A stretch of 64,000 nucleotides of DNA, taken from contig JAWLCE010000003.1 of NCBI GenBank assembly GCA_041687335.1, positions 62,001 to 126,000 on the forward strand, given 5' to 3'. Below are positions 1 to 8,824 of this stretch, one piece after another. How positions within the stretch are numbered: the first letter of the stretch is position 1; every line of letters begins with the position of its first letter. The translations under genes were made by a program, and so were the position numbers. The notes below the pieces were generated by a model that was not told the origin of the DNA, did no database searches, and worked only from the letters and a program-made list of their open reading frames with translations. Source of the DNA: JAJFUE01 sp041687335 (GTDB lineage: Bacteria > Sumerlaeota > Sumerlaeia > MVZB01).

Positions 1-1
1 C

Positions 2-616
2 CGCCGCATGCGCGACGGCAACTGGATCATCGGCGGCGAGCAGGGCTGGACCGAGGCCGCGGTCGCCATCAGCCGGGGCGATGACTTTACCAATTGGGAG
101 TTGGTGATCCTCCCCCGCCCCGAGGCGCTCGAGTTGCGCTACCCCGAGACCACCCTCCTCGAGCGCGGCGATGCGCTGATCGCGATCTGCCGGCCCCCGC
201 GCGGCGTCCAGACCGCCCCGGTCTCCATCAGCCACGATTGCGGCCGCAGTTGGACATCGCTCCAGCCGAGCAACTTCCCGCTTTGGACGAGCAAACCCCT
301 CAGCGGGCGCCTCAGCACCGGTCAGCAATACCTGATCGCCAACAACCTGGAGGAAGGCCGCACGCTGCTGTCGATCGCCGTCACCGAACCCGGCAGCGAC
401 CAATTGGTTCGCATCTGGAAAATCCGTCATCAGGCGGCCCCCGTGCGCCGCCTGCTCGGCACGCGCCACACCGACCGCCAGTTCATCGGCGGCCGGACCG
501 AATGGTCCTACCCCGCCGCCATCGAACACGACGGCCTGCTTTATGTCAGCTATACCCAGGGCAAGGAGGACGCCGCGCTGTCGATCATCCCGCTGTCGGC
601 GTTGGAGGTAAGGTAG
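2..616 (+). CDS. Sialidase-fold (BNR/Asp-box) protein, C-terminal part
   Basis: The reading frame is open to the left edge, so this is the C-terminal ~205 residues of a longer protein. An Asp-box-like motif, SHDCGRSWTSL, marks one blade of a six-bladed sialidase propeller. The C-terminal stretch around EWSYPAAIEHDGLLYVSYTQ is the usual last blade of the exo-alpha-sialidase-like family found in polysaccharide-degrading bacteria. The catalytic N-terminal half is missing, so substrate and even enzymatic activity cannot be judged. It is followed by a convergent DUF507 gene only 13 bases away. An ATG at position 8 exists, but a 202-residue product would be too short for the fold, so I treat it as internal. 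Confidence 0.75.
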   Translation, partial: RRMRDGNWIIGGEQGWTEAAVAISRGDDFTNWELVILPRPEALELRYPETTLLERGDALIAICRPPRGVQTAPVSISHDCGRSWTSLQPSNFPLWTSKPLSGRLSTGQQYLIANNLEEGRTLLSIAVTEPGSDQLVRIWKIRHQAAPVRRLLGTRHTDRQFIGGRTEWSYPAAIEHDGLLYVSYTQGKEDAALSIIPLSALEVR

Positions 617-629
617 GTCTTGTTGCGAT

Positions 630-911
630 TCAGAGCTTGAAGCCGCGACGGCGGGCGTAGTCTTCTTTTTTCTTCTGGAACAGAGCCTGATACTCGAACG
701 AGCCCTCGGGCGGGCAGGTCGACATCGAGGCCAGCTCGCGCCGGATCACCTCGTCGATGGCATCCTCGGCCATGAAGTGCTCGATGATCGGCTTCTCAAC
801 CCAGGCGGTCACCTGGGCCAGCGGGCGCGCGGTGCGCACGTGGCGCTTCTTGACCAGCTCGAAGGCGATCTTGTGGGCGATGGCATTGATCCGGTCCTCA
901 GACAGGCGCAT
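630..911 (-). CDS. DUF507 family protein (copy A)
   Basis: A 93-residue, charged, mostly helical cytoplasmic protein beginning MRLSEDRINAIAHKI and ending KKKEDYARRRGFKL. This is the pattern of the DUF507 family, whose function is unknown. An AAGGAG ribosome-binding site lies about 8 bases before the ATG. A second DUF507 gene of exactly the same length lies 21 bases upstream on the same strand, so the two are very probably one operon and may form a heteromeric complex. Both end in a similar basic tail (RRRGFKL here, RERRFTL in the partner). No catalytic residues are apparent. Family assignment is fairly secure; role is unknown. Confidence 0.8.
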   Translation of the reverse strand: MRLSEDRINAIAHKIAFELVKKRHVRTARPLAQVTAWVEKPIIEHFMAEDAIDEVIRRELASMSTCPPEGSFEYQALFQKKKEDYARRRGFKL

Positions 912-932
912 CGGCGCGCTCCTTGATTGATA

Positions 933-1214
933 TTAGAGGGTGAAGCGACGCTCGCGGGCCAACTTCTGCTTGGTCTTGAGCAGCATCTTGTCGAAGGCGA
1001 TTCCCTTGCGTGTCATCTCCTCGCGGTGCTCCTCGAGCAGACGCCGCGCCTCCTCCTCCAACTCGTCCTCGGCCTGCAAATCCTCGGCGATCACGCGGCG
1101 GATCAGGCCCGCCACGGCGTCGCGCTCGCCCTCGAGCTTGAGCTCGGGGTGGGCCACCAATGCGTCATGGATCAGCTCGGCCAGCATTTGAATTTTTTCG
1201 GGGCGCAGGCGCAT
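933..1214 (-). CDS. DUF507 family protein (copy B)
   Basis: The open frame extends further upstream, but the start MRLRPEKIQMLAELI at 1214 has a good AAGGAG site (CCAAGGAGCCCCCG before ATG). It also gives 93 residues, the same length as the neighbouring copy A, so I place the start there. The protein is acidic in the middle (EDLQAEDELEEEARRLLEEH) and basic at the end, and predicted to be all helix. The two copies are clearly related at both termini but diverged in the centre, which suggests an old tandem duplication. It lies first in the two-gene operon and is read away from the Lol-type permease genes. Function unknown. Confidence 0.8.
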   Translation of the reverse strand: MRLRPEKIQMLAELIHDALVAHPELKLEGERDAVAGLIRRVIAEDLQAEDELEEEARRLLEEHREEMTRKGIAFDKMLLKTKQKLARERRFTL

Positions 1215-1655
1215 CGGACGGGGGCTCCTTGGGCGGCCGGCTCGCACCGGCGTTTGGCCCCATCTTAGCGCATTCAGCCGGCATGTCAACCGCCACCTCC
1301 GGGGTGGGTAGGTCGGCTCTTCGAGCCGACACTGGAGACCATAATTGGATCGAAGTATGTATTGACCGTATCTGGGCCGTATATCTATCCACGCCGCCTC
1401 CCGCGCCCCATTTTCCCCCTCCCTCCTCCTCGCCTCAGCGTCAAATACCATCGATGATCCGTGTCAATCCGCGCCGCCATCCGCGTCCCAATCTTATCCC
1501 GCATCCATCCCCATCCCGCATAACGCGCTAAACCTATACGGATTGTAGCCCTCCCACCCGGCCGAATTCTTGGGATGAAACTCACCTTCATTATGATAGG
1601 ATCAGGGCGCGTGGCCTGCGCCACGACGGCTTTTGCGAAAGGCTTCCCTCGGCCG
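1215..1655. other. Intergenic region between DUF507 operon and lol-type genes
   Basis: About 440 bases between divergent transcription units. It holds one REP-like palindrome (1308-1330) and a pyrimidine-rich stretch (about 1390-1440). Open frames through it have no recognisable protein character. Promoters for both flanking operons should lie here, but I cannot identify convincing -35/-10 pairs. Confidence 0.5.
1308..1330 (+). repeat. REP-like palindrome, copy 1
   Basis: A GTAG tetranucleotide followed directly by an 8-bp perfect stem, GTCGGCTC, loop TTC, GAGCCGAC. The same 23 bases recur at 13077-13099, and a compensated variant lies at 19827-19849. A GTAG head plus hairpin in intergenic DNA is the layout of REP elements mobilised by RAYT (TnpA-REP) transposases. 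No RAYT gene is in this window. Confidence 0.7.
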
Positions 1656-2912
1656 ATGCTCCGCCGCCTGATCCAGAACCGCTTTGAATCCTTCGTCGCC
1701 TGGCGCTACCTGTTCTCCCGCGAGCGCAAGGCGCTGGTCTCGATCATCACGCTCATCTCGATGGGCGGGGTCGCCGTCGGCGTCATGGTCCTGATCGTCG
1801 TGCTGGGCGTGATGGAGGGGGCCGACAAGCACATCTTCGGCAAGATTGCCGACCTCTATCCGCACGTGCGCATCGCCGATACCCGCGGCGCCAACCAGCC
1901 GGTCGACCAGGAGCTGCTCGCCCGCCTGCGCTCCGACCCGCGCGTCGTGGCCGCCGAGCCGGTTTACAACAAGAAAACCCTCATCGGCGCAGTCGGCTCG
2001 GAGGGCCAGATCCCGCCCATGCTGGTGCAGTTGGTTGGGACCGACACGATCGGCAAGGATTCGCTCTACATGCTCGGCGAGGAGCTGCGCGACCGCACCG
2101 TGCGCCTGCGCGAGGGCGAGATTATGCTCGGCTGGCCCCTGCTGCAGCGACTGGGCTTGATGTACACACGTCCGCAGGTGGTCCTGACCGCCCTCAACCC
2201 GGTCCAGAGCCCGATGGGCCCGCTTTTTAAGCACATGATCCTGCCGGAGGATCCCACCCTCCTGAGCTGGTTCGACAGCCGCTTCCCCGAGTTCGACGCC
2301 AGCACGGTCTTCGTCAGCCGCCAGACCATCCGCGACCTCTACCGCATCCGGGGCGAGGAGGGGGCCGACTACATCCACGTCAAGCTGCGGGAGCCCTACC
2401 GCGCCGACGCCTTCAAGGCGGCGCTTGGGTTGCCTGCTCACTTCCGCATCAGCACTTGGAGCGAGGAGAACCGCGAATTCTTCGCCGCCCTCAAGCTCGA
2501 AAAGATGGCGATGTCGCTCATCCTCGGCTTGGTGGTGATCGTTGCGGCCTTTAACATCGTTGGCACGCTGATCCTGATGGTCATCGAGAAAACGCGCGAG
2601 ATCGGCATCTTGAAGGCGATCGGCGCCGGGCCGCGGACCGTGGCCCGCATCTTCCTGCTCGACGGCCTGCTGATCGGTGTCATCGGCACCGCCGTGGGGA
2701 TGGCGCTGGGACTGGGCATCTGTGCGCTCATCCCGCTGGTGCGCTTCGACGTCCCGACCGTGGTCGCCATCGACCACCTGCCGGTGGACGTGCGCCCGCT
2801 GACGGTGCTGACCATCCTCGCCGCCGCGCTGGTCATCTGCGCCCTGGCGGCGGTCTACCCGGCCCGCCAGGCGGCGCGGCTCAATCCGGTGGAGGCCCTG
2901 AGGTACGACTGA
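1656..2912 (+). CDS. LolC/LolE-type lipoprotein-releasing ABC permease (first)
   Basis: An inner-membrane permease of the LolC/LolE (MacB/FtsX) family, which with the LolD ATPase lifts lipoproteins from the inner membrane. I choose the ATG at 1656 (MLRRLIQNRF, 418 residues) over the ATG at 1575, because family members begin shortly before the ...AWRYLFSRERKALVSII segment that leads into the first membrane helix. Neither start has a strong ribosome site. One N-terminal helix (about residues 30-55), a ~230-residue periplasmic domain, then three helices at the C-terminus with the FtsX motif KTREIGILKAIGA. Its stop overlaps the ATG of the next permease (TGATG), implying translational coupling. 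No LolD ATPase gene is adjacent. Confidence 0.88.
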   Translation: MLRRLIQNRFESFVAWRYLFSRERKALVSIITLISMGGVAVGVMVLIVVLGVMEGADKHIFGKIADLYPHVRIADTRGANQPVDQELLARLRSDPRVVAAEPVYNKKTLIGAVGSEGQIPPMLVQLVGTDTIGKDSLYMLGEELRDRTVRLREGEIMLGWPLLQRLGLMYTRPQVVLTALNPVQSPMGPLFKHMILPEDPTLLSWFDSRFPEFDASTVFVSRQTIRDLYRIRGEEGADYIHVKLREPYRADAFKAALGLPAHFRISTWSEENREFFAALKLEKMAMSLILGLVVIVAAFNIVGTLILMVIEKTREIGILKAIGAGPRTVARIFLLDGLLIGVIGTAVGMALGLGICALIPLVRFDVPTVVAIDHLPVDVRPLTVLTILAAALVICALAAVYPARQAARLNPVEALRYD

Positions 2913-4117
2913 TGCGCTCGATCGGCTGGTTCATCGCCCTGCGCTACCTGTTCACGCGCGAGCGCCGCGCGCTGATCTCGATCATCACCAGCGTGGCCAC
3001 GCTCGGAGTCGCCATCGGCGTGGCCGTGCTGATCGTGGTCATCTCGGTCATGGACGGCGCCGAGGCGCTGCTCTTCTCTCGCATGGCCCAGCTCTTTCCA
3101 CACGTTCAGCTTGAGCCCACCGAGGCTCGCTATGCCGTCGAGCCCGATGCCGGGCTGCTGACCTCCCTGCGCGCTGATCCGCGCGTGGAGCTGGCCGAGC
3201 CGATCCTGCGCCAGCTCGCCGTGCTCCAGCCCACCCGCGCCGCCGAGGCGCCCAAGGAGCCGGTTTCGCTGATCGCCCTCGACGAGGGCACGGCACAAAT
3301 CTACTCGCTCGCCCAGGACCGTCTCGGCGAGGATCAGGTGTTGCTGGGCGAGCCGCTGGCGCAAAAGCTCGGCATCGAGCTGGGCCAGCGCGTCTTCATG
3401 CTGACGATCAACCCCGAGGCCAGGGCCGCCGGCCAGAACGTGCGCATGGTGCCGCTCGAGGTCGTCGGCTTCTTCAGCACCGGCTTCTACGAGTTTGACG
3501 AAATGAGCCTGTTCATCGACAGCGCCCAGATGCGGCGGCTGTTCCAGGCCGAGGCCGGCTTCGATTACATTCACGTCAAGCTGCACGAGCCGATGGCGGC
3601 CGCCGCCTATCAGCAGGCCCTGGCCCTCCCGCCCGGCTATCGCTCATCCAACTGGTCCCAGGAAGACCGCGCCGGCAGCTTCTTCCACATGCTCACGCTG
3701 CAGAAATACCTGCTCTTCGTCCTGCTGATGATGATCATCGTCGTAGCGGCCTTCAACATCATCGGCACGCTGATCCTGATGGTCAACGACAAGACCCGCG
3801 AGATCGGCATCCTGCGCGCCATCGGCGGCGGCCGGGGCTTGGTCGCGCGCGTCTTCCTGATCGATGGCATCCTGATCGGCTTGACCGGCACCGCCCTCGG
3901 CGTCGTGCTGGGGCTCGCGATCTGCGCCATCATCCCGCTCATCGGCATCGATATGCCGGCCTCGACCTACAACTTCGAGACGCTGCCGGTCCAGGTGCGC
4001 CCGGCCTCGGTGGCGATGATCGTCGGCGCGGCGATGCTGATCTGCACCCTCGCCGCCTTCTTCCCCGCCCGCCACGCCGCCCGCCTCAAGCCGGTCGAGG
4101 CCTTGCGCTACGACTGA
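2912..4117 (+). CDS. LolC/LolE-type lipoprotein-releasing ABC permease (second)
   Basis: A paralogue of the preceding permease (401 residues) with the same plan: N-terminal helix after RYLFTRERRALISII, a periplasmic domain, then three C-terminal helices containing KTREIGILRAIGG and the family ending ARLKPVEALRYD. Together they would form the heterodimeric LolC-LolE transmembrane pair. The start overlaps the previous stop by one base. An equivalent single-subunit arrangement (LolF) is known in other bacteria; here two separate genes are kept. The ATPase LolD must be encoded elsewhere. The many lipobox proteins in this window are plausible cargo (inference). Confidence 0.88.
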   Translation: MRSIGWFIALRYLFTRERRALISIITSVATLGVAIGVAVLIVVISVMDGAEALLFSRMAQLFPHVQLEPTEARYAVEPDAGLLTSLRADPRVELAEPILRQLAVLQPTRAAEAPKEPVSLIALDEGTAQIYSLAQDRLGEDQVLLGEPLAQKLGIELGQRVFMLTINPEARAAGQNVRMVPLEVVGFFSTGFYEFDEMSLFIDSAQMRRLFQAEAGFDYIHVKLHEPMAAAAYQQALALPPGYRSSNWSQEDRAGSFFHMLTLQKYLLFVLLMMIIVVAAFNIIGTLILMVNDKTREIGILRAIGGGRGLVARVFLIDGILIGLTGTALGVVLGLAICAIIPLIGIDMPASTYNFETLPVQVRPASVAMIVGAAMLICTLAAFFPARHAARLKPVEALRYD

Positions 4118-4240
4118 TAGGCCGAATGACGGCTCCAGCGAAAATCGTCCATATCCTCATCACCCCGCCGCTATTGCCCCGCCGTCCACGCCGCCCTATG
4201 ATATTTGACATCGCCATCATCTTATGCGGAGGCATCAGCG

Positions 4241-5242
4241 ATGTTACCAACCCAGACCCAGGGTTTTTTTGCGCGCAGTCAGATTGGCAAGGCCTCAAGC
4301 GCTTTCTACGCCCGCCACGGCTACCTTGTGATTTCCGACGCGCTCGGCCCGGCAGCGGTTGACGAGCTGCTGGCCGAGGCCGTCGCGCTTTGCCGCGGCG
4401 AGCGTGGCCGGCTGGACCTGATTCAGACCGCCGAGGCGAGTGCCAAAAATGGCGTCGCCGCCGCCCCCGTCCCCACCCCCGAGCAACTGACCGGCCTGGC
4501 CGACGACGAGGTGCTCGCGCGCTTCCTCTGCATCCATAACCCACACAAGTGCTCGCCGGTGGTCATGAAGAACATGAAGCACCCGGCGGTGGTGGACGTA
4601 CTGACTGGCGTCATCGGCCCCAACGTGAAGGCGATGCAGTCGATGTTTTTCATCAAAAGCGCCGGCAAGCCGGGCCAGGCCTGGCATCAGGATGAAGATT
4701 ATATCCCGACACGCGACCGCTCGCTGTGCGGCGCATGGCTGGCCTTGGACGATGCTACGATCGACAACGGTTGTCTGCACATCATCCCTTGTTCCCAGCG
4801 CCCCGGCGTGCTCTGGCCGCAATACCCTCACGACGACGATCGTTTCGACTGCAGCTTCGAGTCCTATAACTTCCCCTGCAGCGACGAGGATGCGGTGCCG
4901 GTCGAGGTCCCGAGCGGTGCGATCGTTTTCTTCAACGGCTACACGCTTCACCGCTCGCTGCCTAACACGCGCAAGCAGGGCTACCGCAGGGCGCTGGTGT
5001 TCCACTACATGAGCGCCGAGAGCTTCCTGCCCTGGACGCACCAGCCGGGGGTGGCGATGGCCAAGCAGGATTACCGCGACGTGGTGCTGGTGGCTGGAAC
5101 CGACCCCCACGCCTGGAAGGGTTATGACGACCTCACCCGGCCTCACGTGCGCGCCGCCGGCGAGGGCGGCTGCGGCGACGGCCGCCTGAATTTCACCTCT
5201 TTCATCGCCGATCATCCACTCGATAAACGGCGGGTCCTCTAG
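4241..5242 (+). CDS. Phytanoyl-CoA dioxygenase (PhyH) family protein
   Basis: A 333-residue non-haem iron, 2-oxoglutarate-dependent oxygenase of the PhyH family. The iron-binding HxD is visible in AWHQDEDYIP; the distal His is in NGYTLHRSLPNTR, whose Arg would hold 2-oxoglutarate. The open frame begins further upstream at a TTG, but the ATG at 4241 has a clear GGAGG site 8 bases before it. In bacteria this family hydroxylates varied small molecules, often secondary metabolites or compatible-solute-like substrates, so the substrate cannot be named. It is followed after two bases by a TIM-barrel isomerase gene, a pairing typical of catabolic or glycan-use loci in planctomycete-like bacteria. 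Confidence 0.85.
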   Translation: MLPTQTQGFFARSQIGKASSAFYARHGYLVISDALGPAAVDELLAEAVALCRGERGRLDLIQTAEASAKNGVAAAPVPTPEQLTGLADDEVLARFLCIHNPHKCSPVVMKNMKHPAVVDVLTGVIGPNVKAMQSMFFIKSAGKPGQAWHQDEDYIPTRDRSLCGAWLALDDATIDNGCLHIIPCSQRPGVLWPQYPHDDDRFDCSFESYNFPCSDEDAVPVEVPSGAIVFFNGYTLHRSLPNTRKQGYRRALVFHYMSAESFLPWTHQPGVAMAKQDYRDVVLVAGTDPHAWKGYDDLTRPHVRAAGEGGCGDGRLNFTSFIADHPLDKRRVL

Positions 5243-5244
5243 CC

Positions 5245-6096
5245 ATGATGCAAATCCTGTTCGGCAAGACCCACTGGGAGATGCTTGGAGAGCCGGCGGA
5301 GGTCTTCTTGGATCGCGCCGCCGCCGACGGTTTCGACGTGGCGGAGATGGTGCCGGCCAAGCTCGCCGAGCCGGTGGCCCGGGTGGCCGCCGCCGCAGCA
5401 GCTCACGGGCTCGGTTTGATCGCCCAGATCCTGACCGAAGGCGAAACCCCCGCTGAGCATGAGAACTACATGGCGCGTTGGGTTGAAAACTCACTCGAAT
5501 TCGCCCCGCGCCTGATCAACATTCACACCGGCCGTGACATCTTCGGCTTTGAGGAAAACCTGCGGCTGTTTAAGGCCGCACTTGCGCTGGCCGAGCGCCA
5601 CGGCGTGCCGATTGTTCATGAAACCCATCGCGGCCGCGCCCTCTTCTGCGCCACCGCCGCCGAGAAATACCTGCGCGCCCTGCCCGATCTGCGCATCAAT
5701 GCCGACTTCTCGCACTGGATGGTCGTCCACGAGTCGGACCTGCGCGACCAGGAGGGACGCTTGGATCTGGCCCTCGACCGGGCCGATTACATTCATGCCC
5801 GCGTCGGGTTCAGCCAGGGTCCACAGGTGCCGCACCCTCTTGCCCCCGAGTGGGCTCCCGAGCGCGCTCGTCACCTGGACCTGTGGCGGCGCATCCTGTC
5901 TGCCCGCCAGCGCGAGGGGACCGCCGAGTTCGTAATCACCCCCGAATTCGGCCCCGTCCCCTACATGCCGCGTCTGCCCTTCACCGCCCAGCCGCTGGCC
6001 GACACCTGGACCGTCAATGTCCAGTGGCGCGACCACCTGCGCGAGTGCCTGTGCCCTGCCACCTCGTGGAGCACGCCCCACTGCGAAACAAGCTGA
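5245..6096 (+). CDS. Xylose-isomerase-like TIM-barrel protein
   Basis: A 283-residue sugar phosphate isomerase/epimerase-like protein (AP-endonuclease-2/xylose isomerase superfamily). Four probable metal ligands can be followed in order: Glu in IVHETHRGR, Asp in NADFSHW, His in YIHARVG and Glu in VITPEFGPVPY. No signal peptide, so cytoplasmic. The start lies two bases after the PhyH stop, so the genes are almost certainly co-transcribed and perhaps act on the same compound. Members interconvert keto- and aldo-sugars, inositols or hydroxypyruvate; the substrate here is unknown. Two adjacent ATG codons are possible starts. Confidence 0.82.
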   Translation: MMQILFGKTHWEMLGEPAEVFLDRAAADGFDVAEMVPAKLAEPVARVAAAAAAHGLGLIAQILTEGETPAEHENYMARWVENSLEFAPRLINIHTGRDIFGFEENLRLFKAALALAERHGVPIVHETHRGRALFCATAAEKYLRALPDLRINADFSHWMVVHESDLRDQEGRLDLALDRADYIHARVGFSQGPQVPHPLAPEWAPERARHLDLWRRILSARQREGTAEFVITPEFGPVPYMPRLPFTAQPLADTWTVNVQWRDHLRECLCPATSWSTPHCETS

Positions 6097-6174
6097 CAAA
6101 CACCACCCGCCGATACATGATGGACGCTGTCTTCATTCGCCCGCAGGGCATGATTCCATCCAGGAGAGCATCCA

Positions 6175-7425
6175 ATGAATTTCATCCGTCAACCGCGCCT
6201 GCTGGTCGCGTTGCTGGCGCTCTGGCTGGCGGCGCCCGCCGTCCAAGCCGAGGTTATCCGCGCCGCCTCGGCACCCGAGCTACAGGCCGCGCTCGATCGC
6301 GCCCGTCCAGGCGACGAAATTCTACTGGCCGACGGCCGCTATGCCGAGCTTGAGCTGACGTTGGCCGTCAATGGCGAGGAGGATCGGCCGATCGTGCTGC
6401 GGGCGGAAAATCCCGGCGCGGCCATCCTGACCGGCAAGCCCTACCTGCGCATCCGCGGCGAGCACATCATCGTGCGCGACCTGACCTTCCGCGACCTGAA
6501 CTATCCGGCCGGCACGCGCGGCGCCGTCGCCTTCGAGGGTAGCGACTTCTGCCGGCTGTCCAATGTCAGCTTTGAAAATTCCGAACTTGCCCATGGCCTC
6601 GCGCTCGTCAGTTTCCGCGCCGGCGCCAGTGACAACCGCGTTGACCACTGCCGCTTTGTCAATACCCGCTATCGCTCGGTCGTGGTCGTTGTTGATGACG
6701 ATTCGTTGAAGAATGGCCCGCCAGAGCGTAACCGCATCGACAACAACCTGTTTCAGGATGTGCCCCCTTACGGCCAGAATGGCGCCGAGACGGTGCAGGT
6801 CGGCCAGCGCTCCAAGCCCCATTCCGACTTGGTGACCGACACCTTGATCGAAAATAACCTCTTTATCCGCTGCGACGGCGAGCCCGAGATCATCAGCATC
6901 AAGAACAGCGGCAACACCATCCTCAATAACACTTTCGTCAATTGCGACGGCGAGCTGGTCATGCGCCACGGCCAGGAAAACACCGTCGAAGGCAATCGCT
7001 TCTTCGGCGGCACCGGCGGCGTCCGCCTCTCCGGCCACGGTCATCGCATCGTCGGCAATACGATTGTCGGCGCCAGCGGCACCGGCATCCGCCTCTACTA
7101 TGGCACGCCCGACCTGATGGCACCCGCTTCATACCTGCCCGTCTACGACAGCCTGATCAGCGGCAACACGATCGTCAATTGCGCCGAGGCGGGCATCATG
7201 GTCGGCGCCAATAAAAATGCCCATTATGAAAGCGAACGCTGGGCCGGCCCTCCGTGGTTCGCCAGCGCGATCATGGACTGCACCGTCGCCCCCTATGACA
7301 ATGAAATCTCAGGCAACATCATAACCGGCAGCAAGGGCATCCTGCTGATGGTCGATGAGTCGCCGGACAATACCTTCGAGGATAACATCCTGCATGCGAC
7401 TGGAGAGGCCCAGACAGGCCAGTAA
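6175..7425 (+). CDS. PL6-type (chondroitinase B/alginate lyase-like) secreted lyase
   Basis: A 416-residue secreted right-handed beta-helix enzyme. Signal peptide at residues 1-26 (LLVALLALWLAAPAVQA), preceded by an AGGAG site. The beta-helix carries the two catalytic signatures of polysaccharide lyase family 6: IISIKNSGNTILNNTF (catalytic Lys) and ELVMRHGQENTVEGN (catalytic Arg, RHG motif). The family cleaves alginate or dermatan sulfate by beta-elimination in the periplasm or outside the cell. It is a little shorter than two-domain PL6 enzymes, consistent with a single-domain member. It follows the PhyH/isomerase pair by 78 bases and ends in a strong terminator, so it may be the last gene of that unit. 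Exact substrate not determined. Confidence 0.85.
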   Translation: MNFIRQPRLLVALLALWLAAPAVQAEVIRAASAPELQAALDRARPGDEILLADGRYAELELTLAVNGEEDRPIVLRAENPGAAILTGKPYLRIRGEHIIVRDLTFRDLNYPAGTRGAVAFEGSDFCRLSNVSFENSELAHGLALVSFRAGASDNRVDHCRFVNTRYRSVVVVVDDDSLKNGPPERNRIDNNLFQDVPPYGQNGAETVQVGQRSKPHSDLVTDTLIENNLFIRCDGEPEIISIKNSGNTILNNTFVNCDGELVMRHGQENTVEGNRFFGGTGGVRLSGHGHRIVGNTIVGASGTGIRLYYGTPDLMAPASYLPVYDSLISGNTIVNCAEAGIMVGANKNAHYESERWAGPPWFASAIMDCTVAPYDNEISGNIITGSKGILLMVDESPDNTFEDNILHATGEAQTGQ

Positions 7426-7447
7426 CGCACAGGTCAACTCCACCCTT

Positions 7448-7477
7448 GCCGGCCCCCACACGGGCCGGCATTTTTTT
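7448..7477 (+). terminator. Rho-independent terminator after PL6 lyase
   Basis: An 8-bp GC stem (GCCGGCCC / GGGCCGGC), 6-base loop, then A and seven T. It lies 22 bases after the lyase stop. Confidence 0.9.
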
Positions 7478-7541
7478 GTGCGCCCGTTCCCCCACACACA
7501 GGGGGATTGTTGTATCATGATTGACGGGAGGGATCTACGAC

Positions 7542-8798
7542 ATGCAAGGCAATCCATTTTTGGCTGCAAAATTTGTCCTGCTGACCGCGCTTGCTCTGGC
7601 AGCAGGTTGCGTTTCGGCAAGCAAACAGGCGGCTGGGCCTGATCTGACGCTTCCGAGCCAGGTGGTGCTCAACTGGCAGGGCCACCCAAGCACGAGCATG
7701 ACCATCTCCTGGCGTGCCGATGATCAGGAGGGACCCGGCCGGCTGCGCTTCTCCAGCGACCCCGCCCGCCCACTCTCCAGTTGGAGCACGCGCACCGCTC
7801 CCGCATCATCATTCGCCGAATCCTCGGCCACCCTCTTTCGCGTCGCGCTGACCGAGTTGGAGCCGGATACGACATATCACGTCGTGATTGAACATCCGAC
7901 TGCTCCTGAACAATTCAATTTCCGCACCCTGCCGGCCACGCGTGGGGCGCGCGATCTCGTCTTTCTGGCCGGCGGCGATTCGCGCTCTCAGCGGGATGTG
8001 CGCCGCCAGGTCAATGCCCTGGCCGCGGCCCAGGACCCCGATTTCGTGATCTTCGATGGCGATTTTATTGCGTCGGCGCTCAACGAGACCGAATGGGACG
8101 AGTGGTTCGATGATTGGCACGAGCAGATGATCGGCACGGGCGGCCGCCGTATTCCCGTCATCCCCGCCATCGGCAACCACGAGGTCTCTGGCGGCACCAA
8201 TCAGCCCCGCAGCAAGGCCCCGTTCTACTACAACCGTTTCGCCCTTCCCGAGCCGGGCAGCCATCATGTCCTGCAACTGGGACCCGACCTCGTCCTGCTG
8301 ACTCTTGATTCCGGCCACACCACCAGCGTCGAAAGCCAGACCCCTTGGCTGGACGAGACGCTGACGGCCCATGCCGACATCCCTTGGAAGCTTGTTCAAT
8401 ATCACGTCGCCGCCTGGCCAAGCGTGCGCGATTTCGATGGTGCTGGGCCTGTCAAAATTCGGGACCTGTGGGTGCCGCTCTTCGAAAAGCACGATGTCGC
8501 CGTGGTCATCGAGGCACACGATCATGCCTATAAGAAGACCGTGCCCATCCGCGGAGGCCGGCGCGACGATGCTAGCGGCGTGATCTACACCGGCGACGGT
8601 GGTTGGGGCGCCCCCACCCGCACGGTCAAGGACCCTGCCGACTACTGGTGGCTTGACGAAGCTGCCAGTGCCGACCACTTCTGGAAATTCAGGCTCTCAG
8701 CCGATGGCGAGCAGCTTTCGGCCGATCCCATCTTCCTTGCCGAACCGGCAGGCACAGGATTTCAGCTCCAGAGCCGACTCCCCGTCTCTGTCCGCTGA
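7542..8798 (+). CDS. Purple-acid-phosphatase-like metallophosphoesterase, lipoprotein
   Basis: 418 residues from the ATG at 7542, which has a GGGAGG site; a TTG seven codons upstream is less likely. The lipobox ALAAGC near residue 23 marks it as a lipoprotein. An N-terminal fibronectin-III-like domain (about residues 45-135, purple acid phosphatase type) precedes a calcineurin-like metallophosphoesterase domain. Metal-binding motifs in order are GGDSR, FDGDF, GNHE, the His in VQYHVAAW and EAHDHAY. It probably releases phosphate from organic esters at the cell surface. The normal GD of the first motif is GDS, as in PAP-like members. It is flanked by terminators on both sides and so is likely monocistronic. 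Confidence 0.85.
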   Translation: MQGNPFLAAKFVLLTALALAAGCVSASKQAAGPDLTLPSQVVLNWQGHPSTSMTISWRADDQEGPGRLRFSSDPARPLSSWSTRTAPASSFAESSATLFRVALTELEPDTTYHVVIEHPTAPEQFNFRTLPATRGARDLVFLAGGDSRSQRDVRRQVNALAAAQDPDFVIFDGDFIASALNETEWDEWFDDWHEQMIGTGGRRIPVIPAIGNHEVSGGTNQPRSKAPFYYNRFALPEPGSHHVLQLGPDLVLLTLDSGHTTSVESQTPWLDETLTAHADIPWKLVQYHVAAWPSVRDFDGAGPVKIRDLWVPLFEKHDVAVVIEAHDHAYKKTVPIRGGRRDDASGVIYTGDGGWGAPTRTVKDPADYWWLDEAASADHFWKFRLSADGEQLSADPIFLAEPAGTGFQLQSRLPVSVR

Positions 8799-8824
8799 GG
8801 GCCTTGGCCGGCTGTCAACCCTTC

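Noticed and set aside
1602..2777. Long open frame antisense to the first Lol-type permease
   Set aside because: Low-complexity Asp/His/Gln-rich product with no domain; typical antisense frame in GC-rich DNA, while the sense frame is a clear LolC/E protein.
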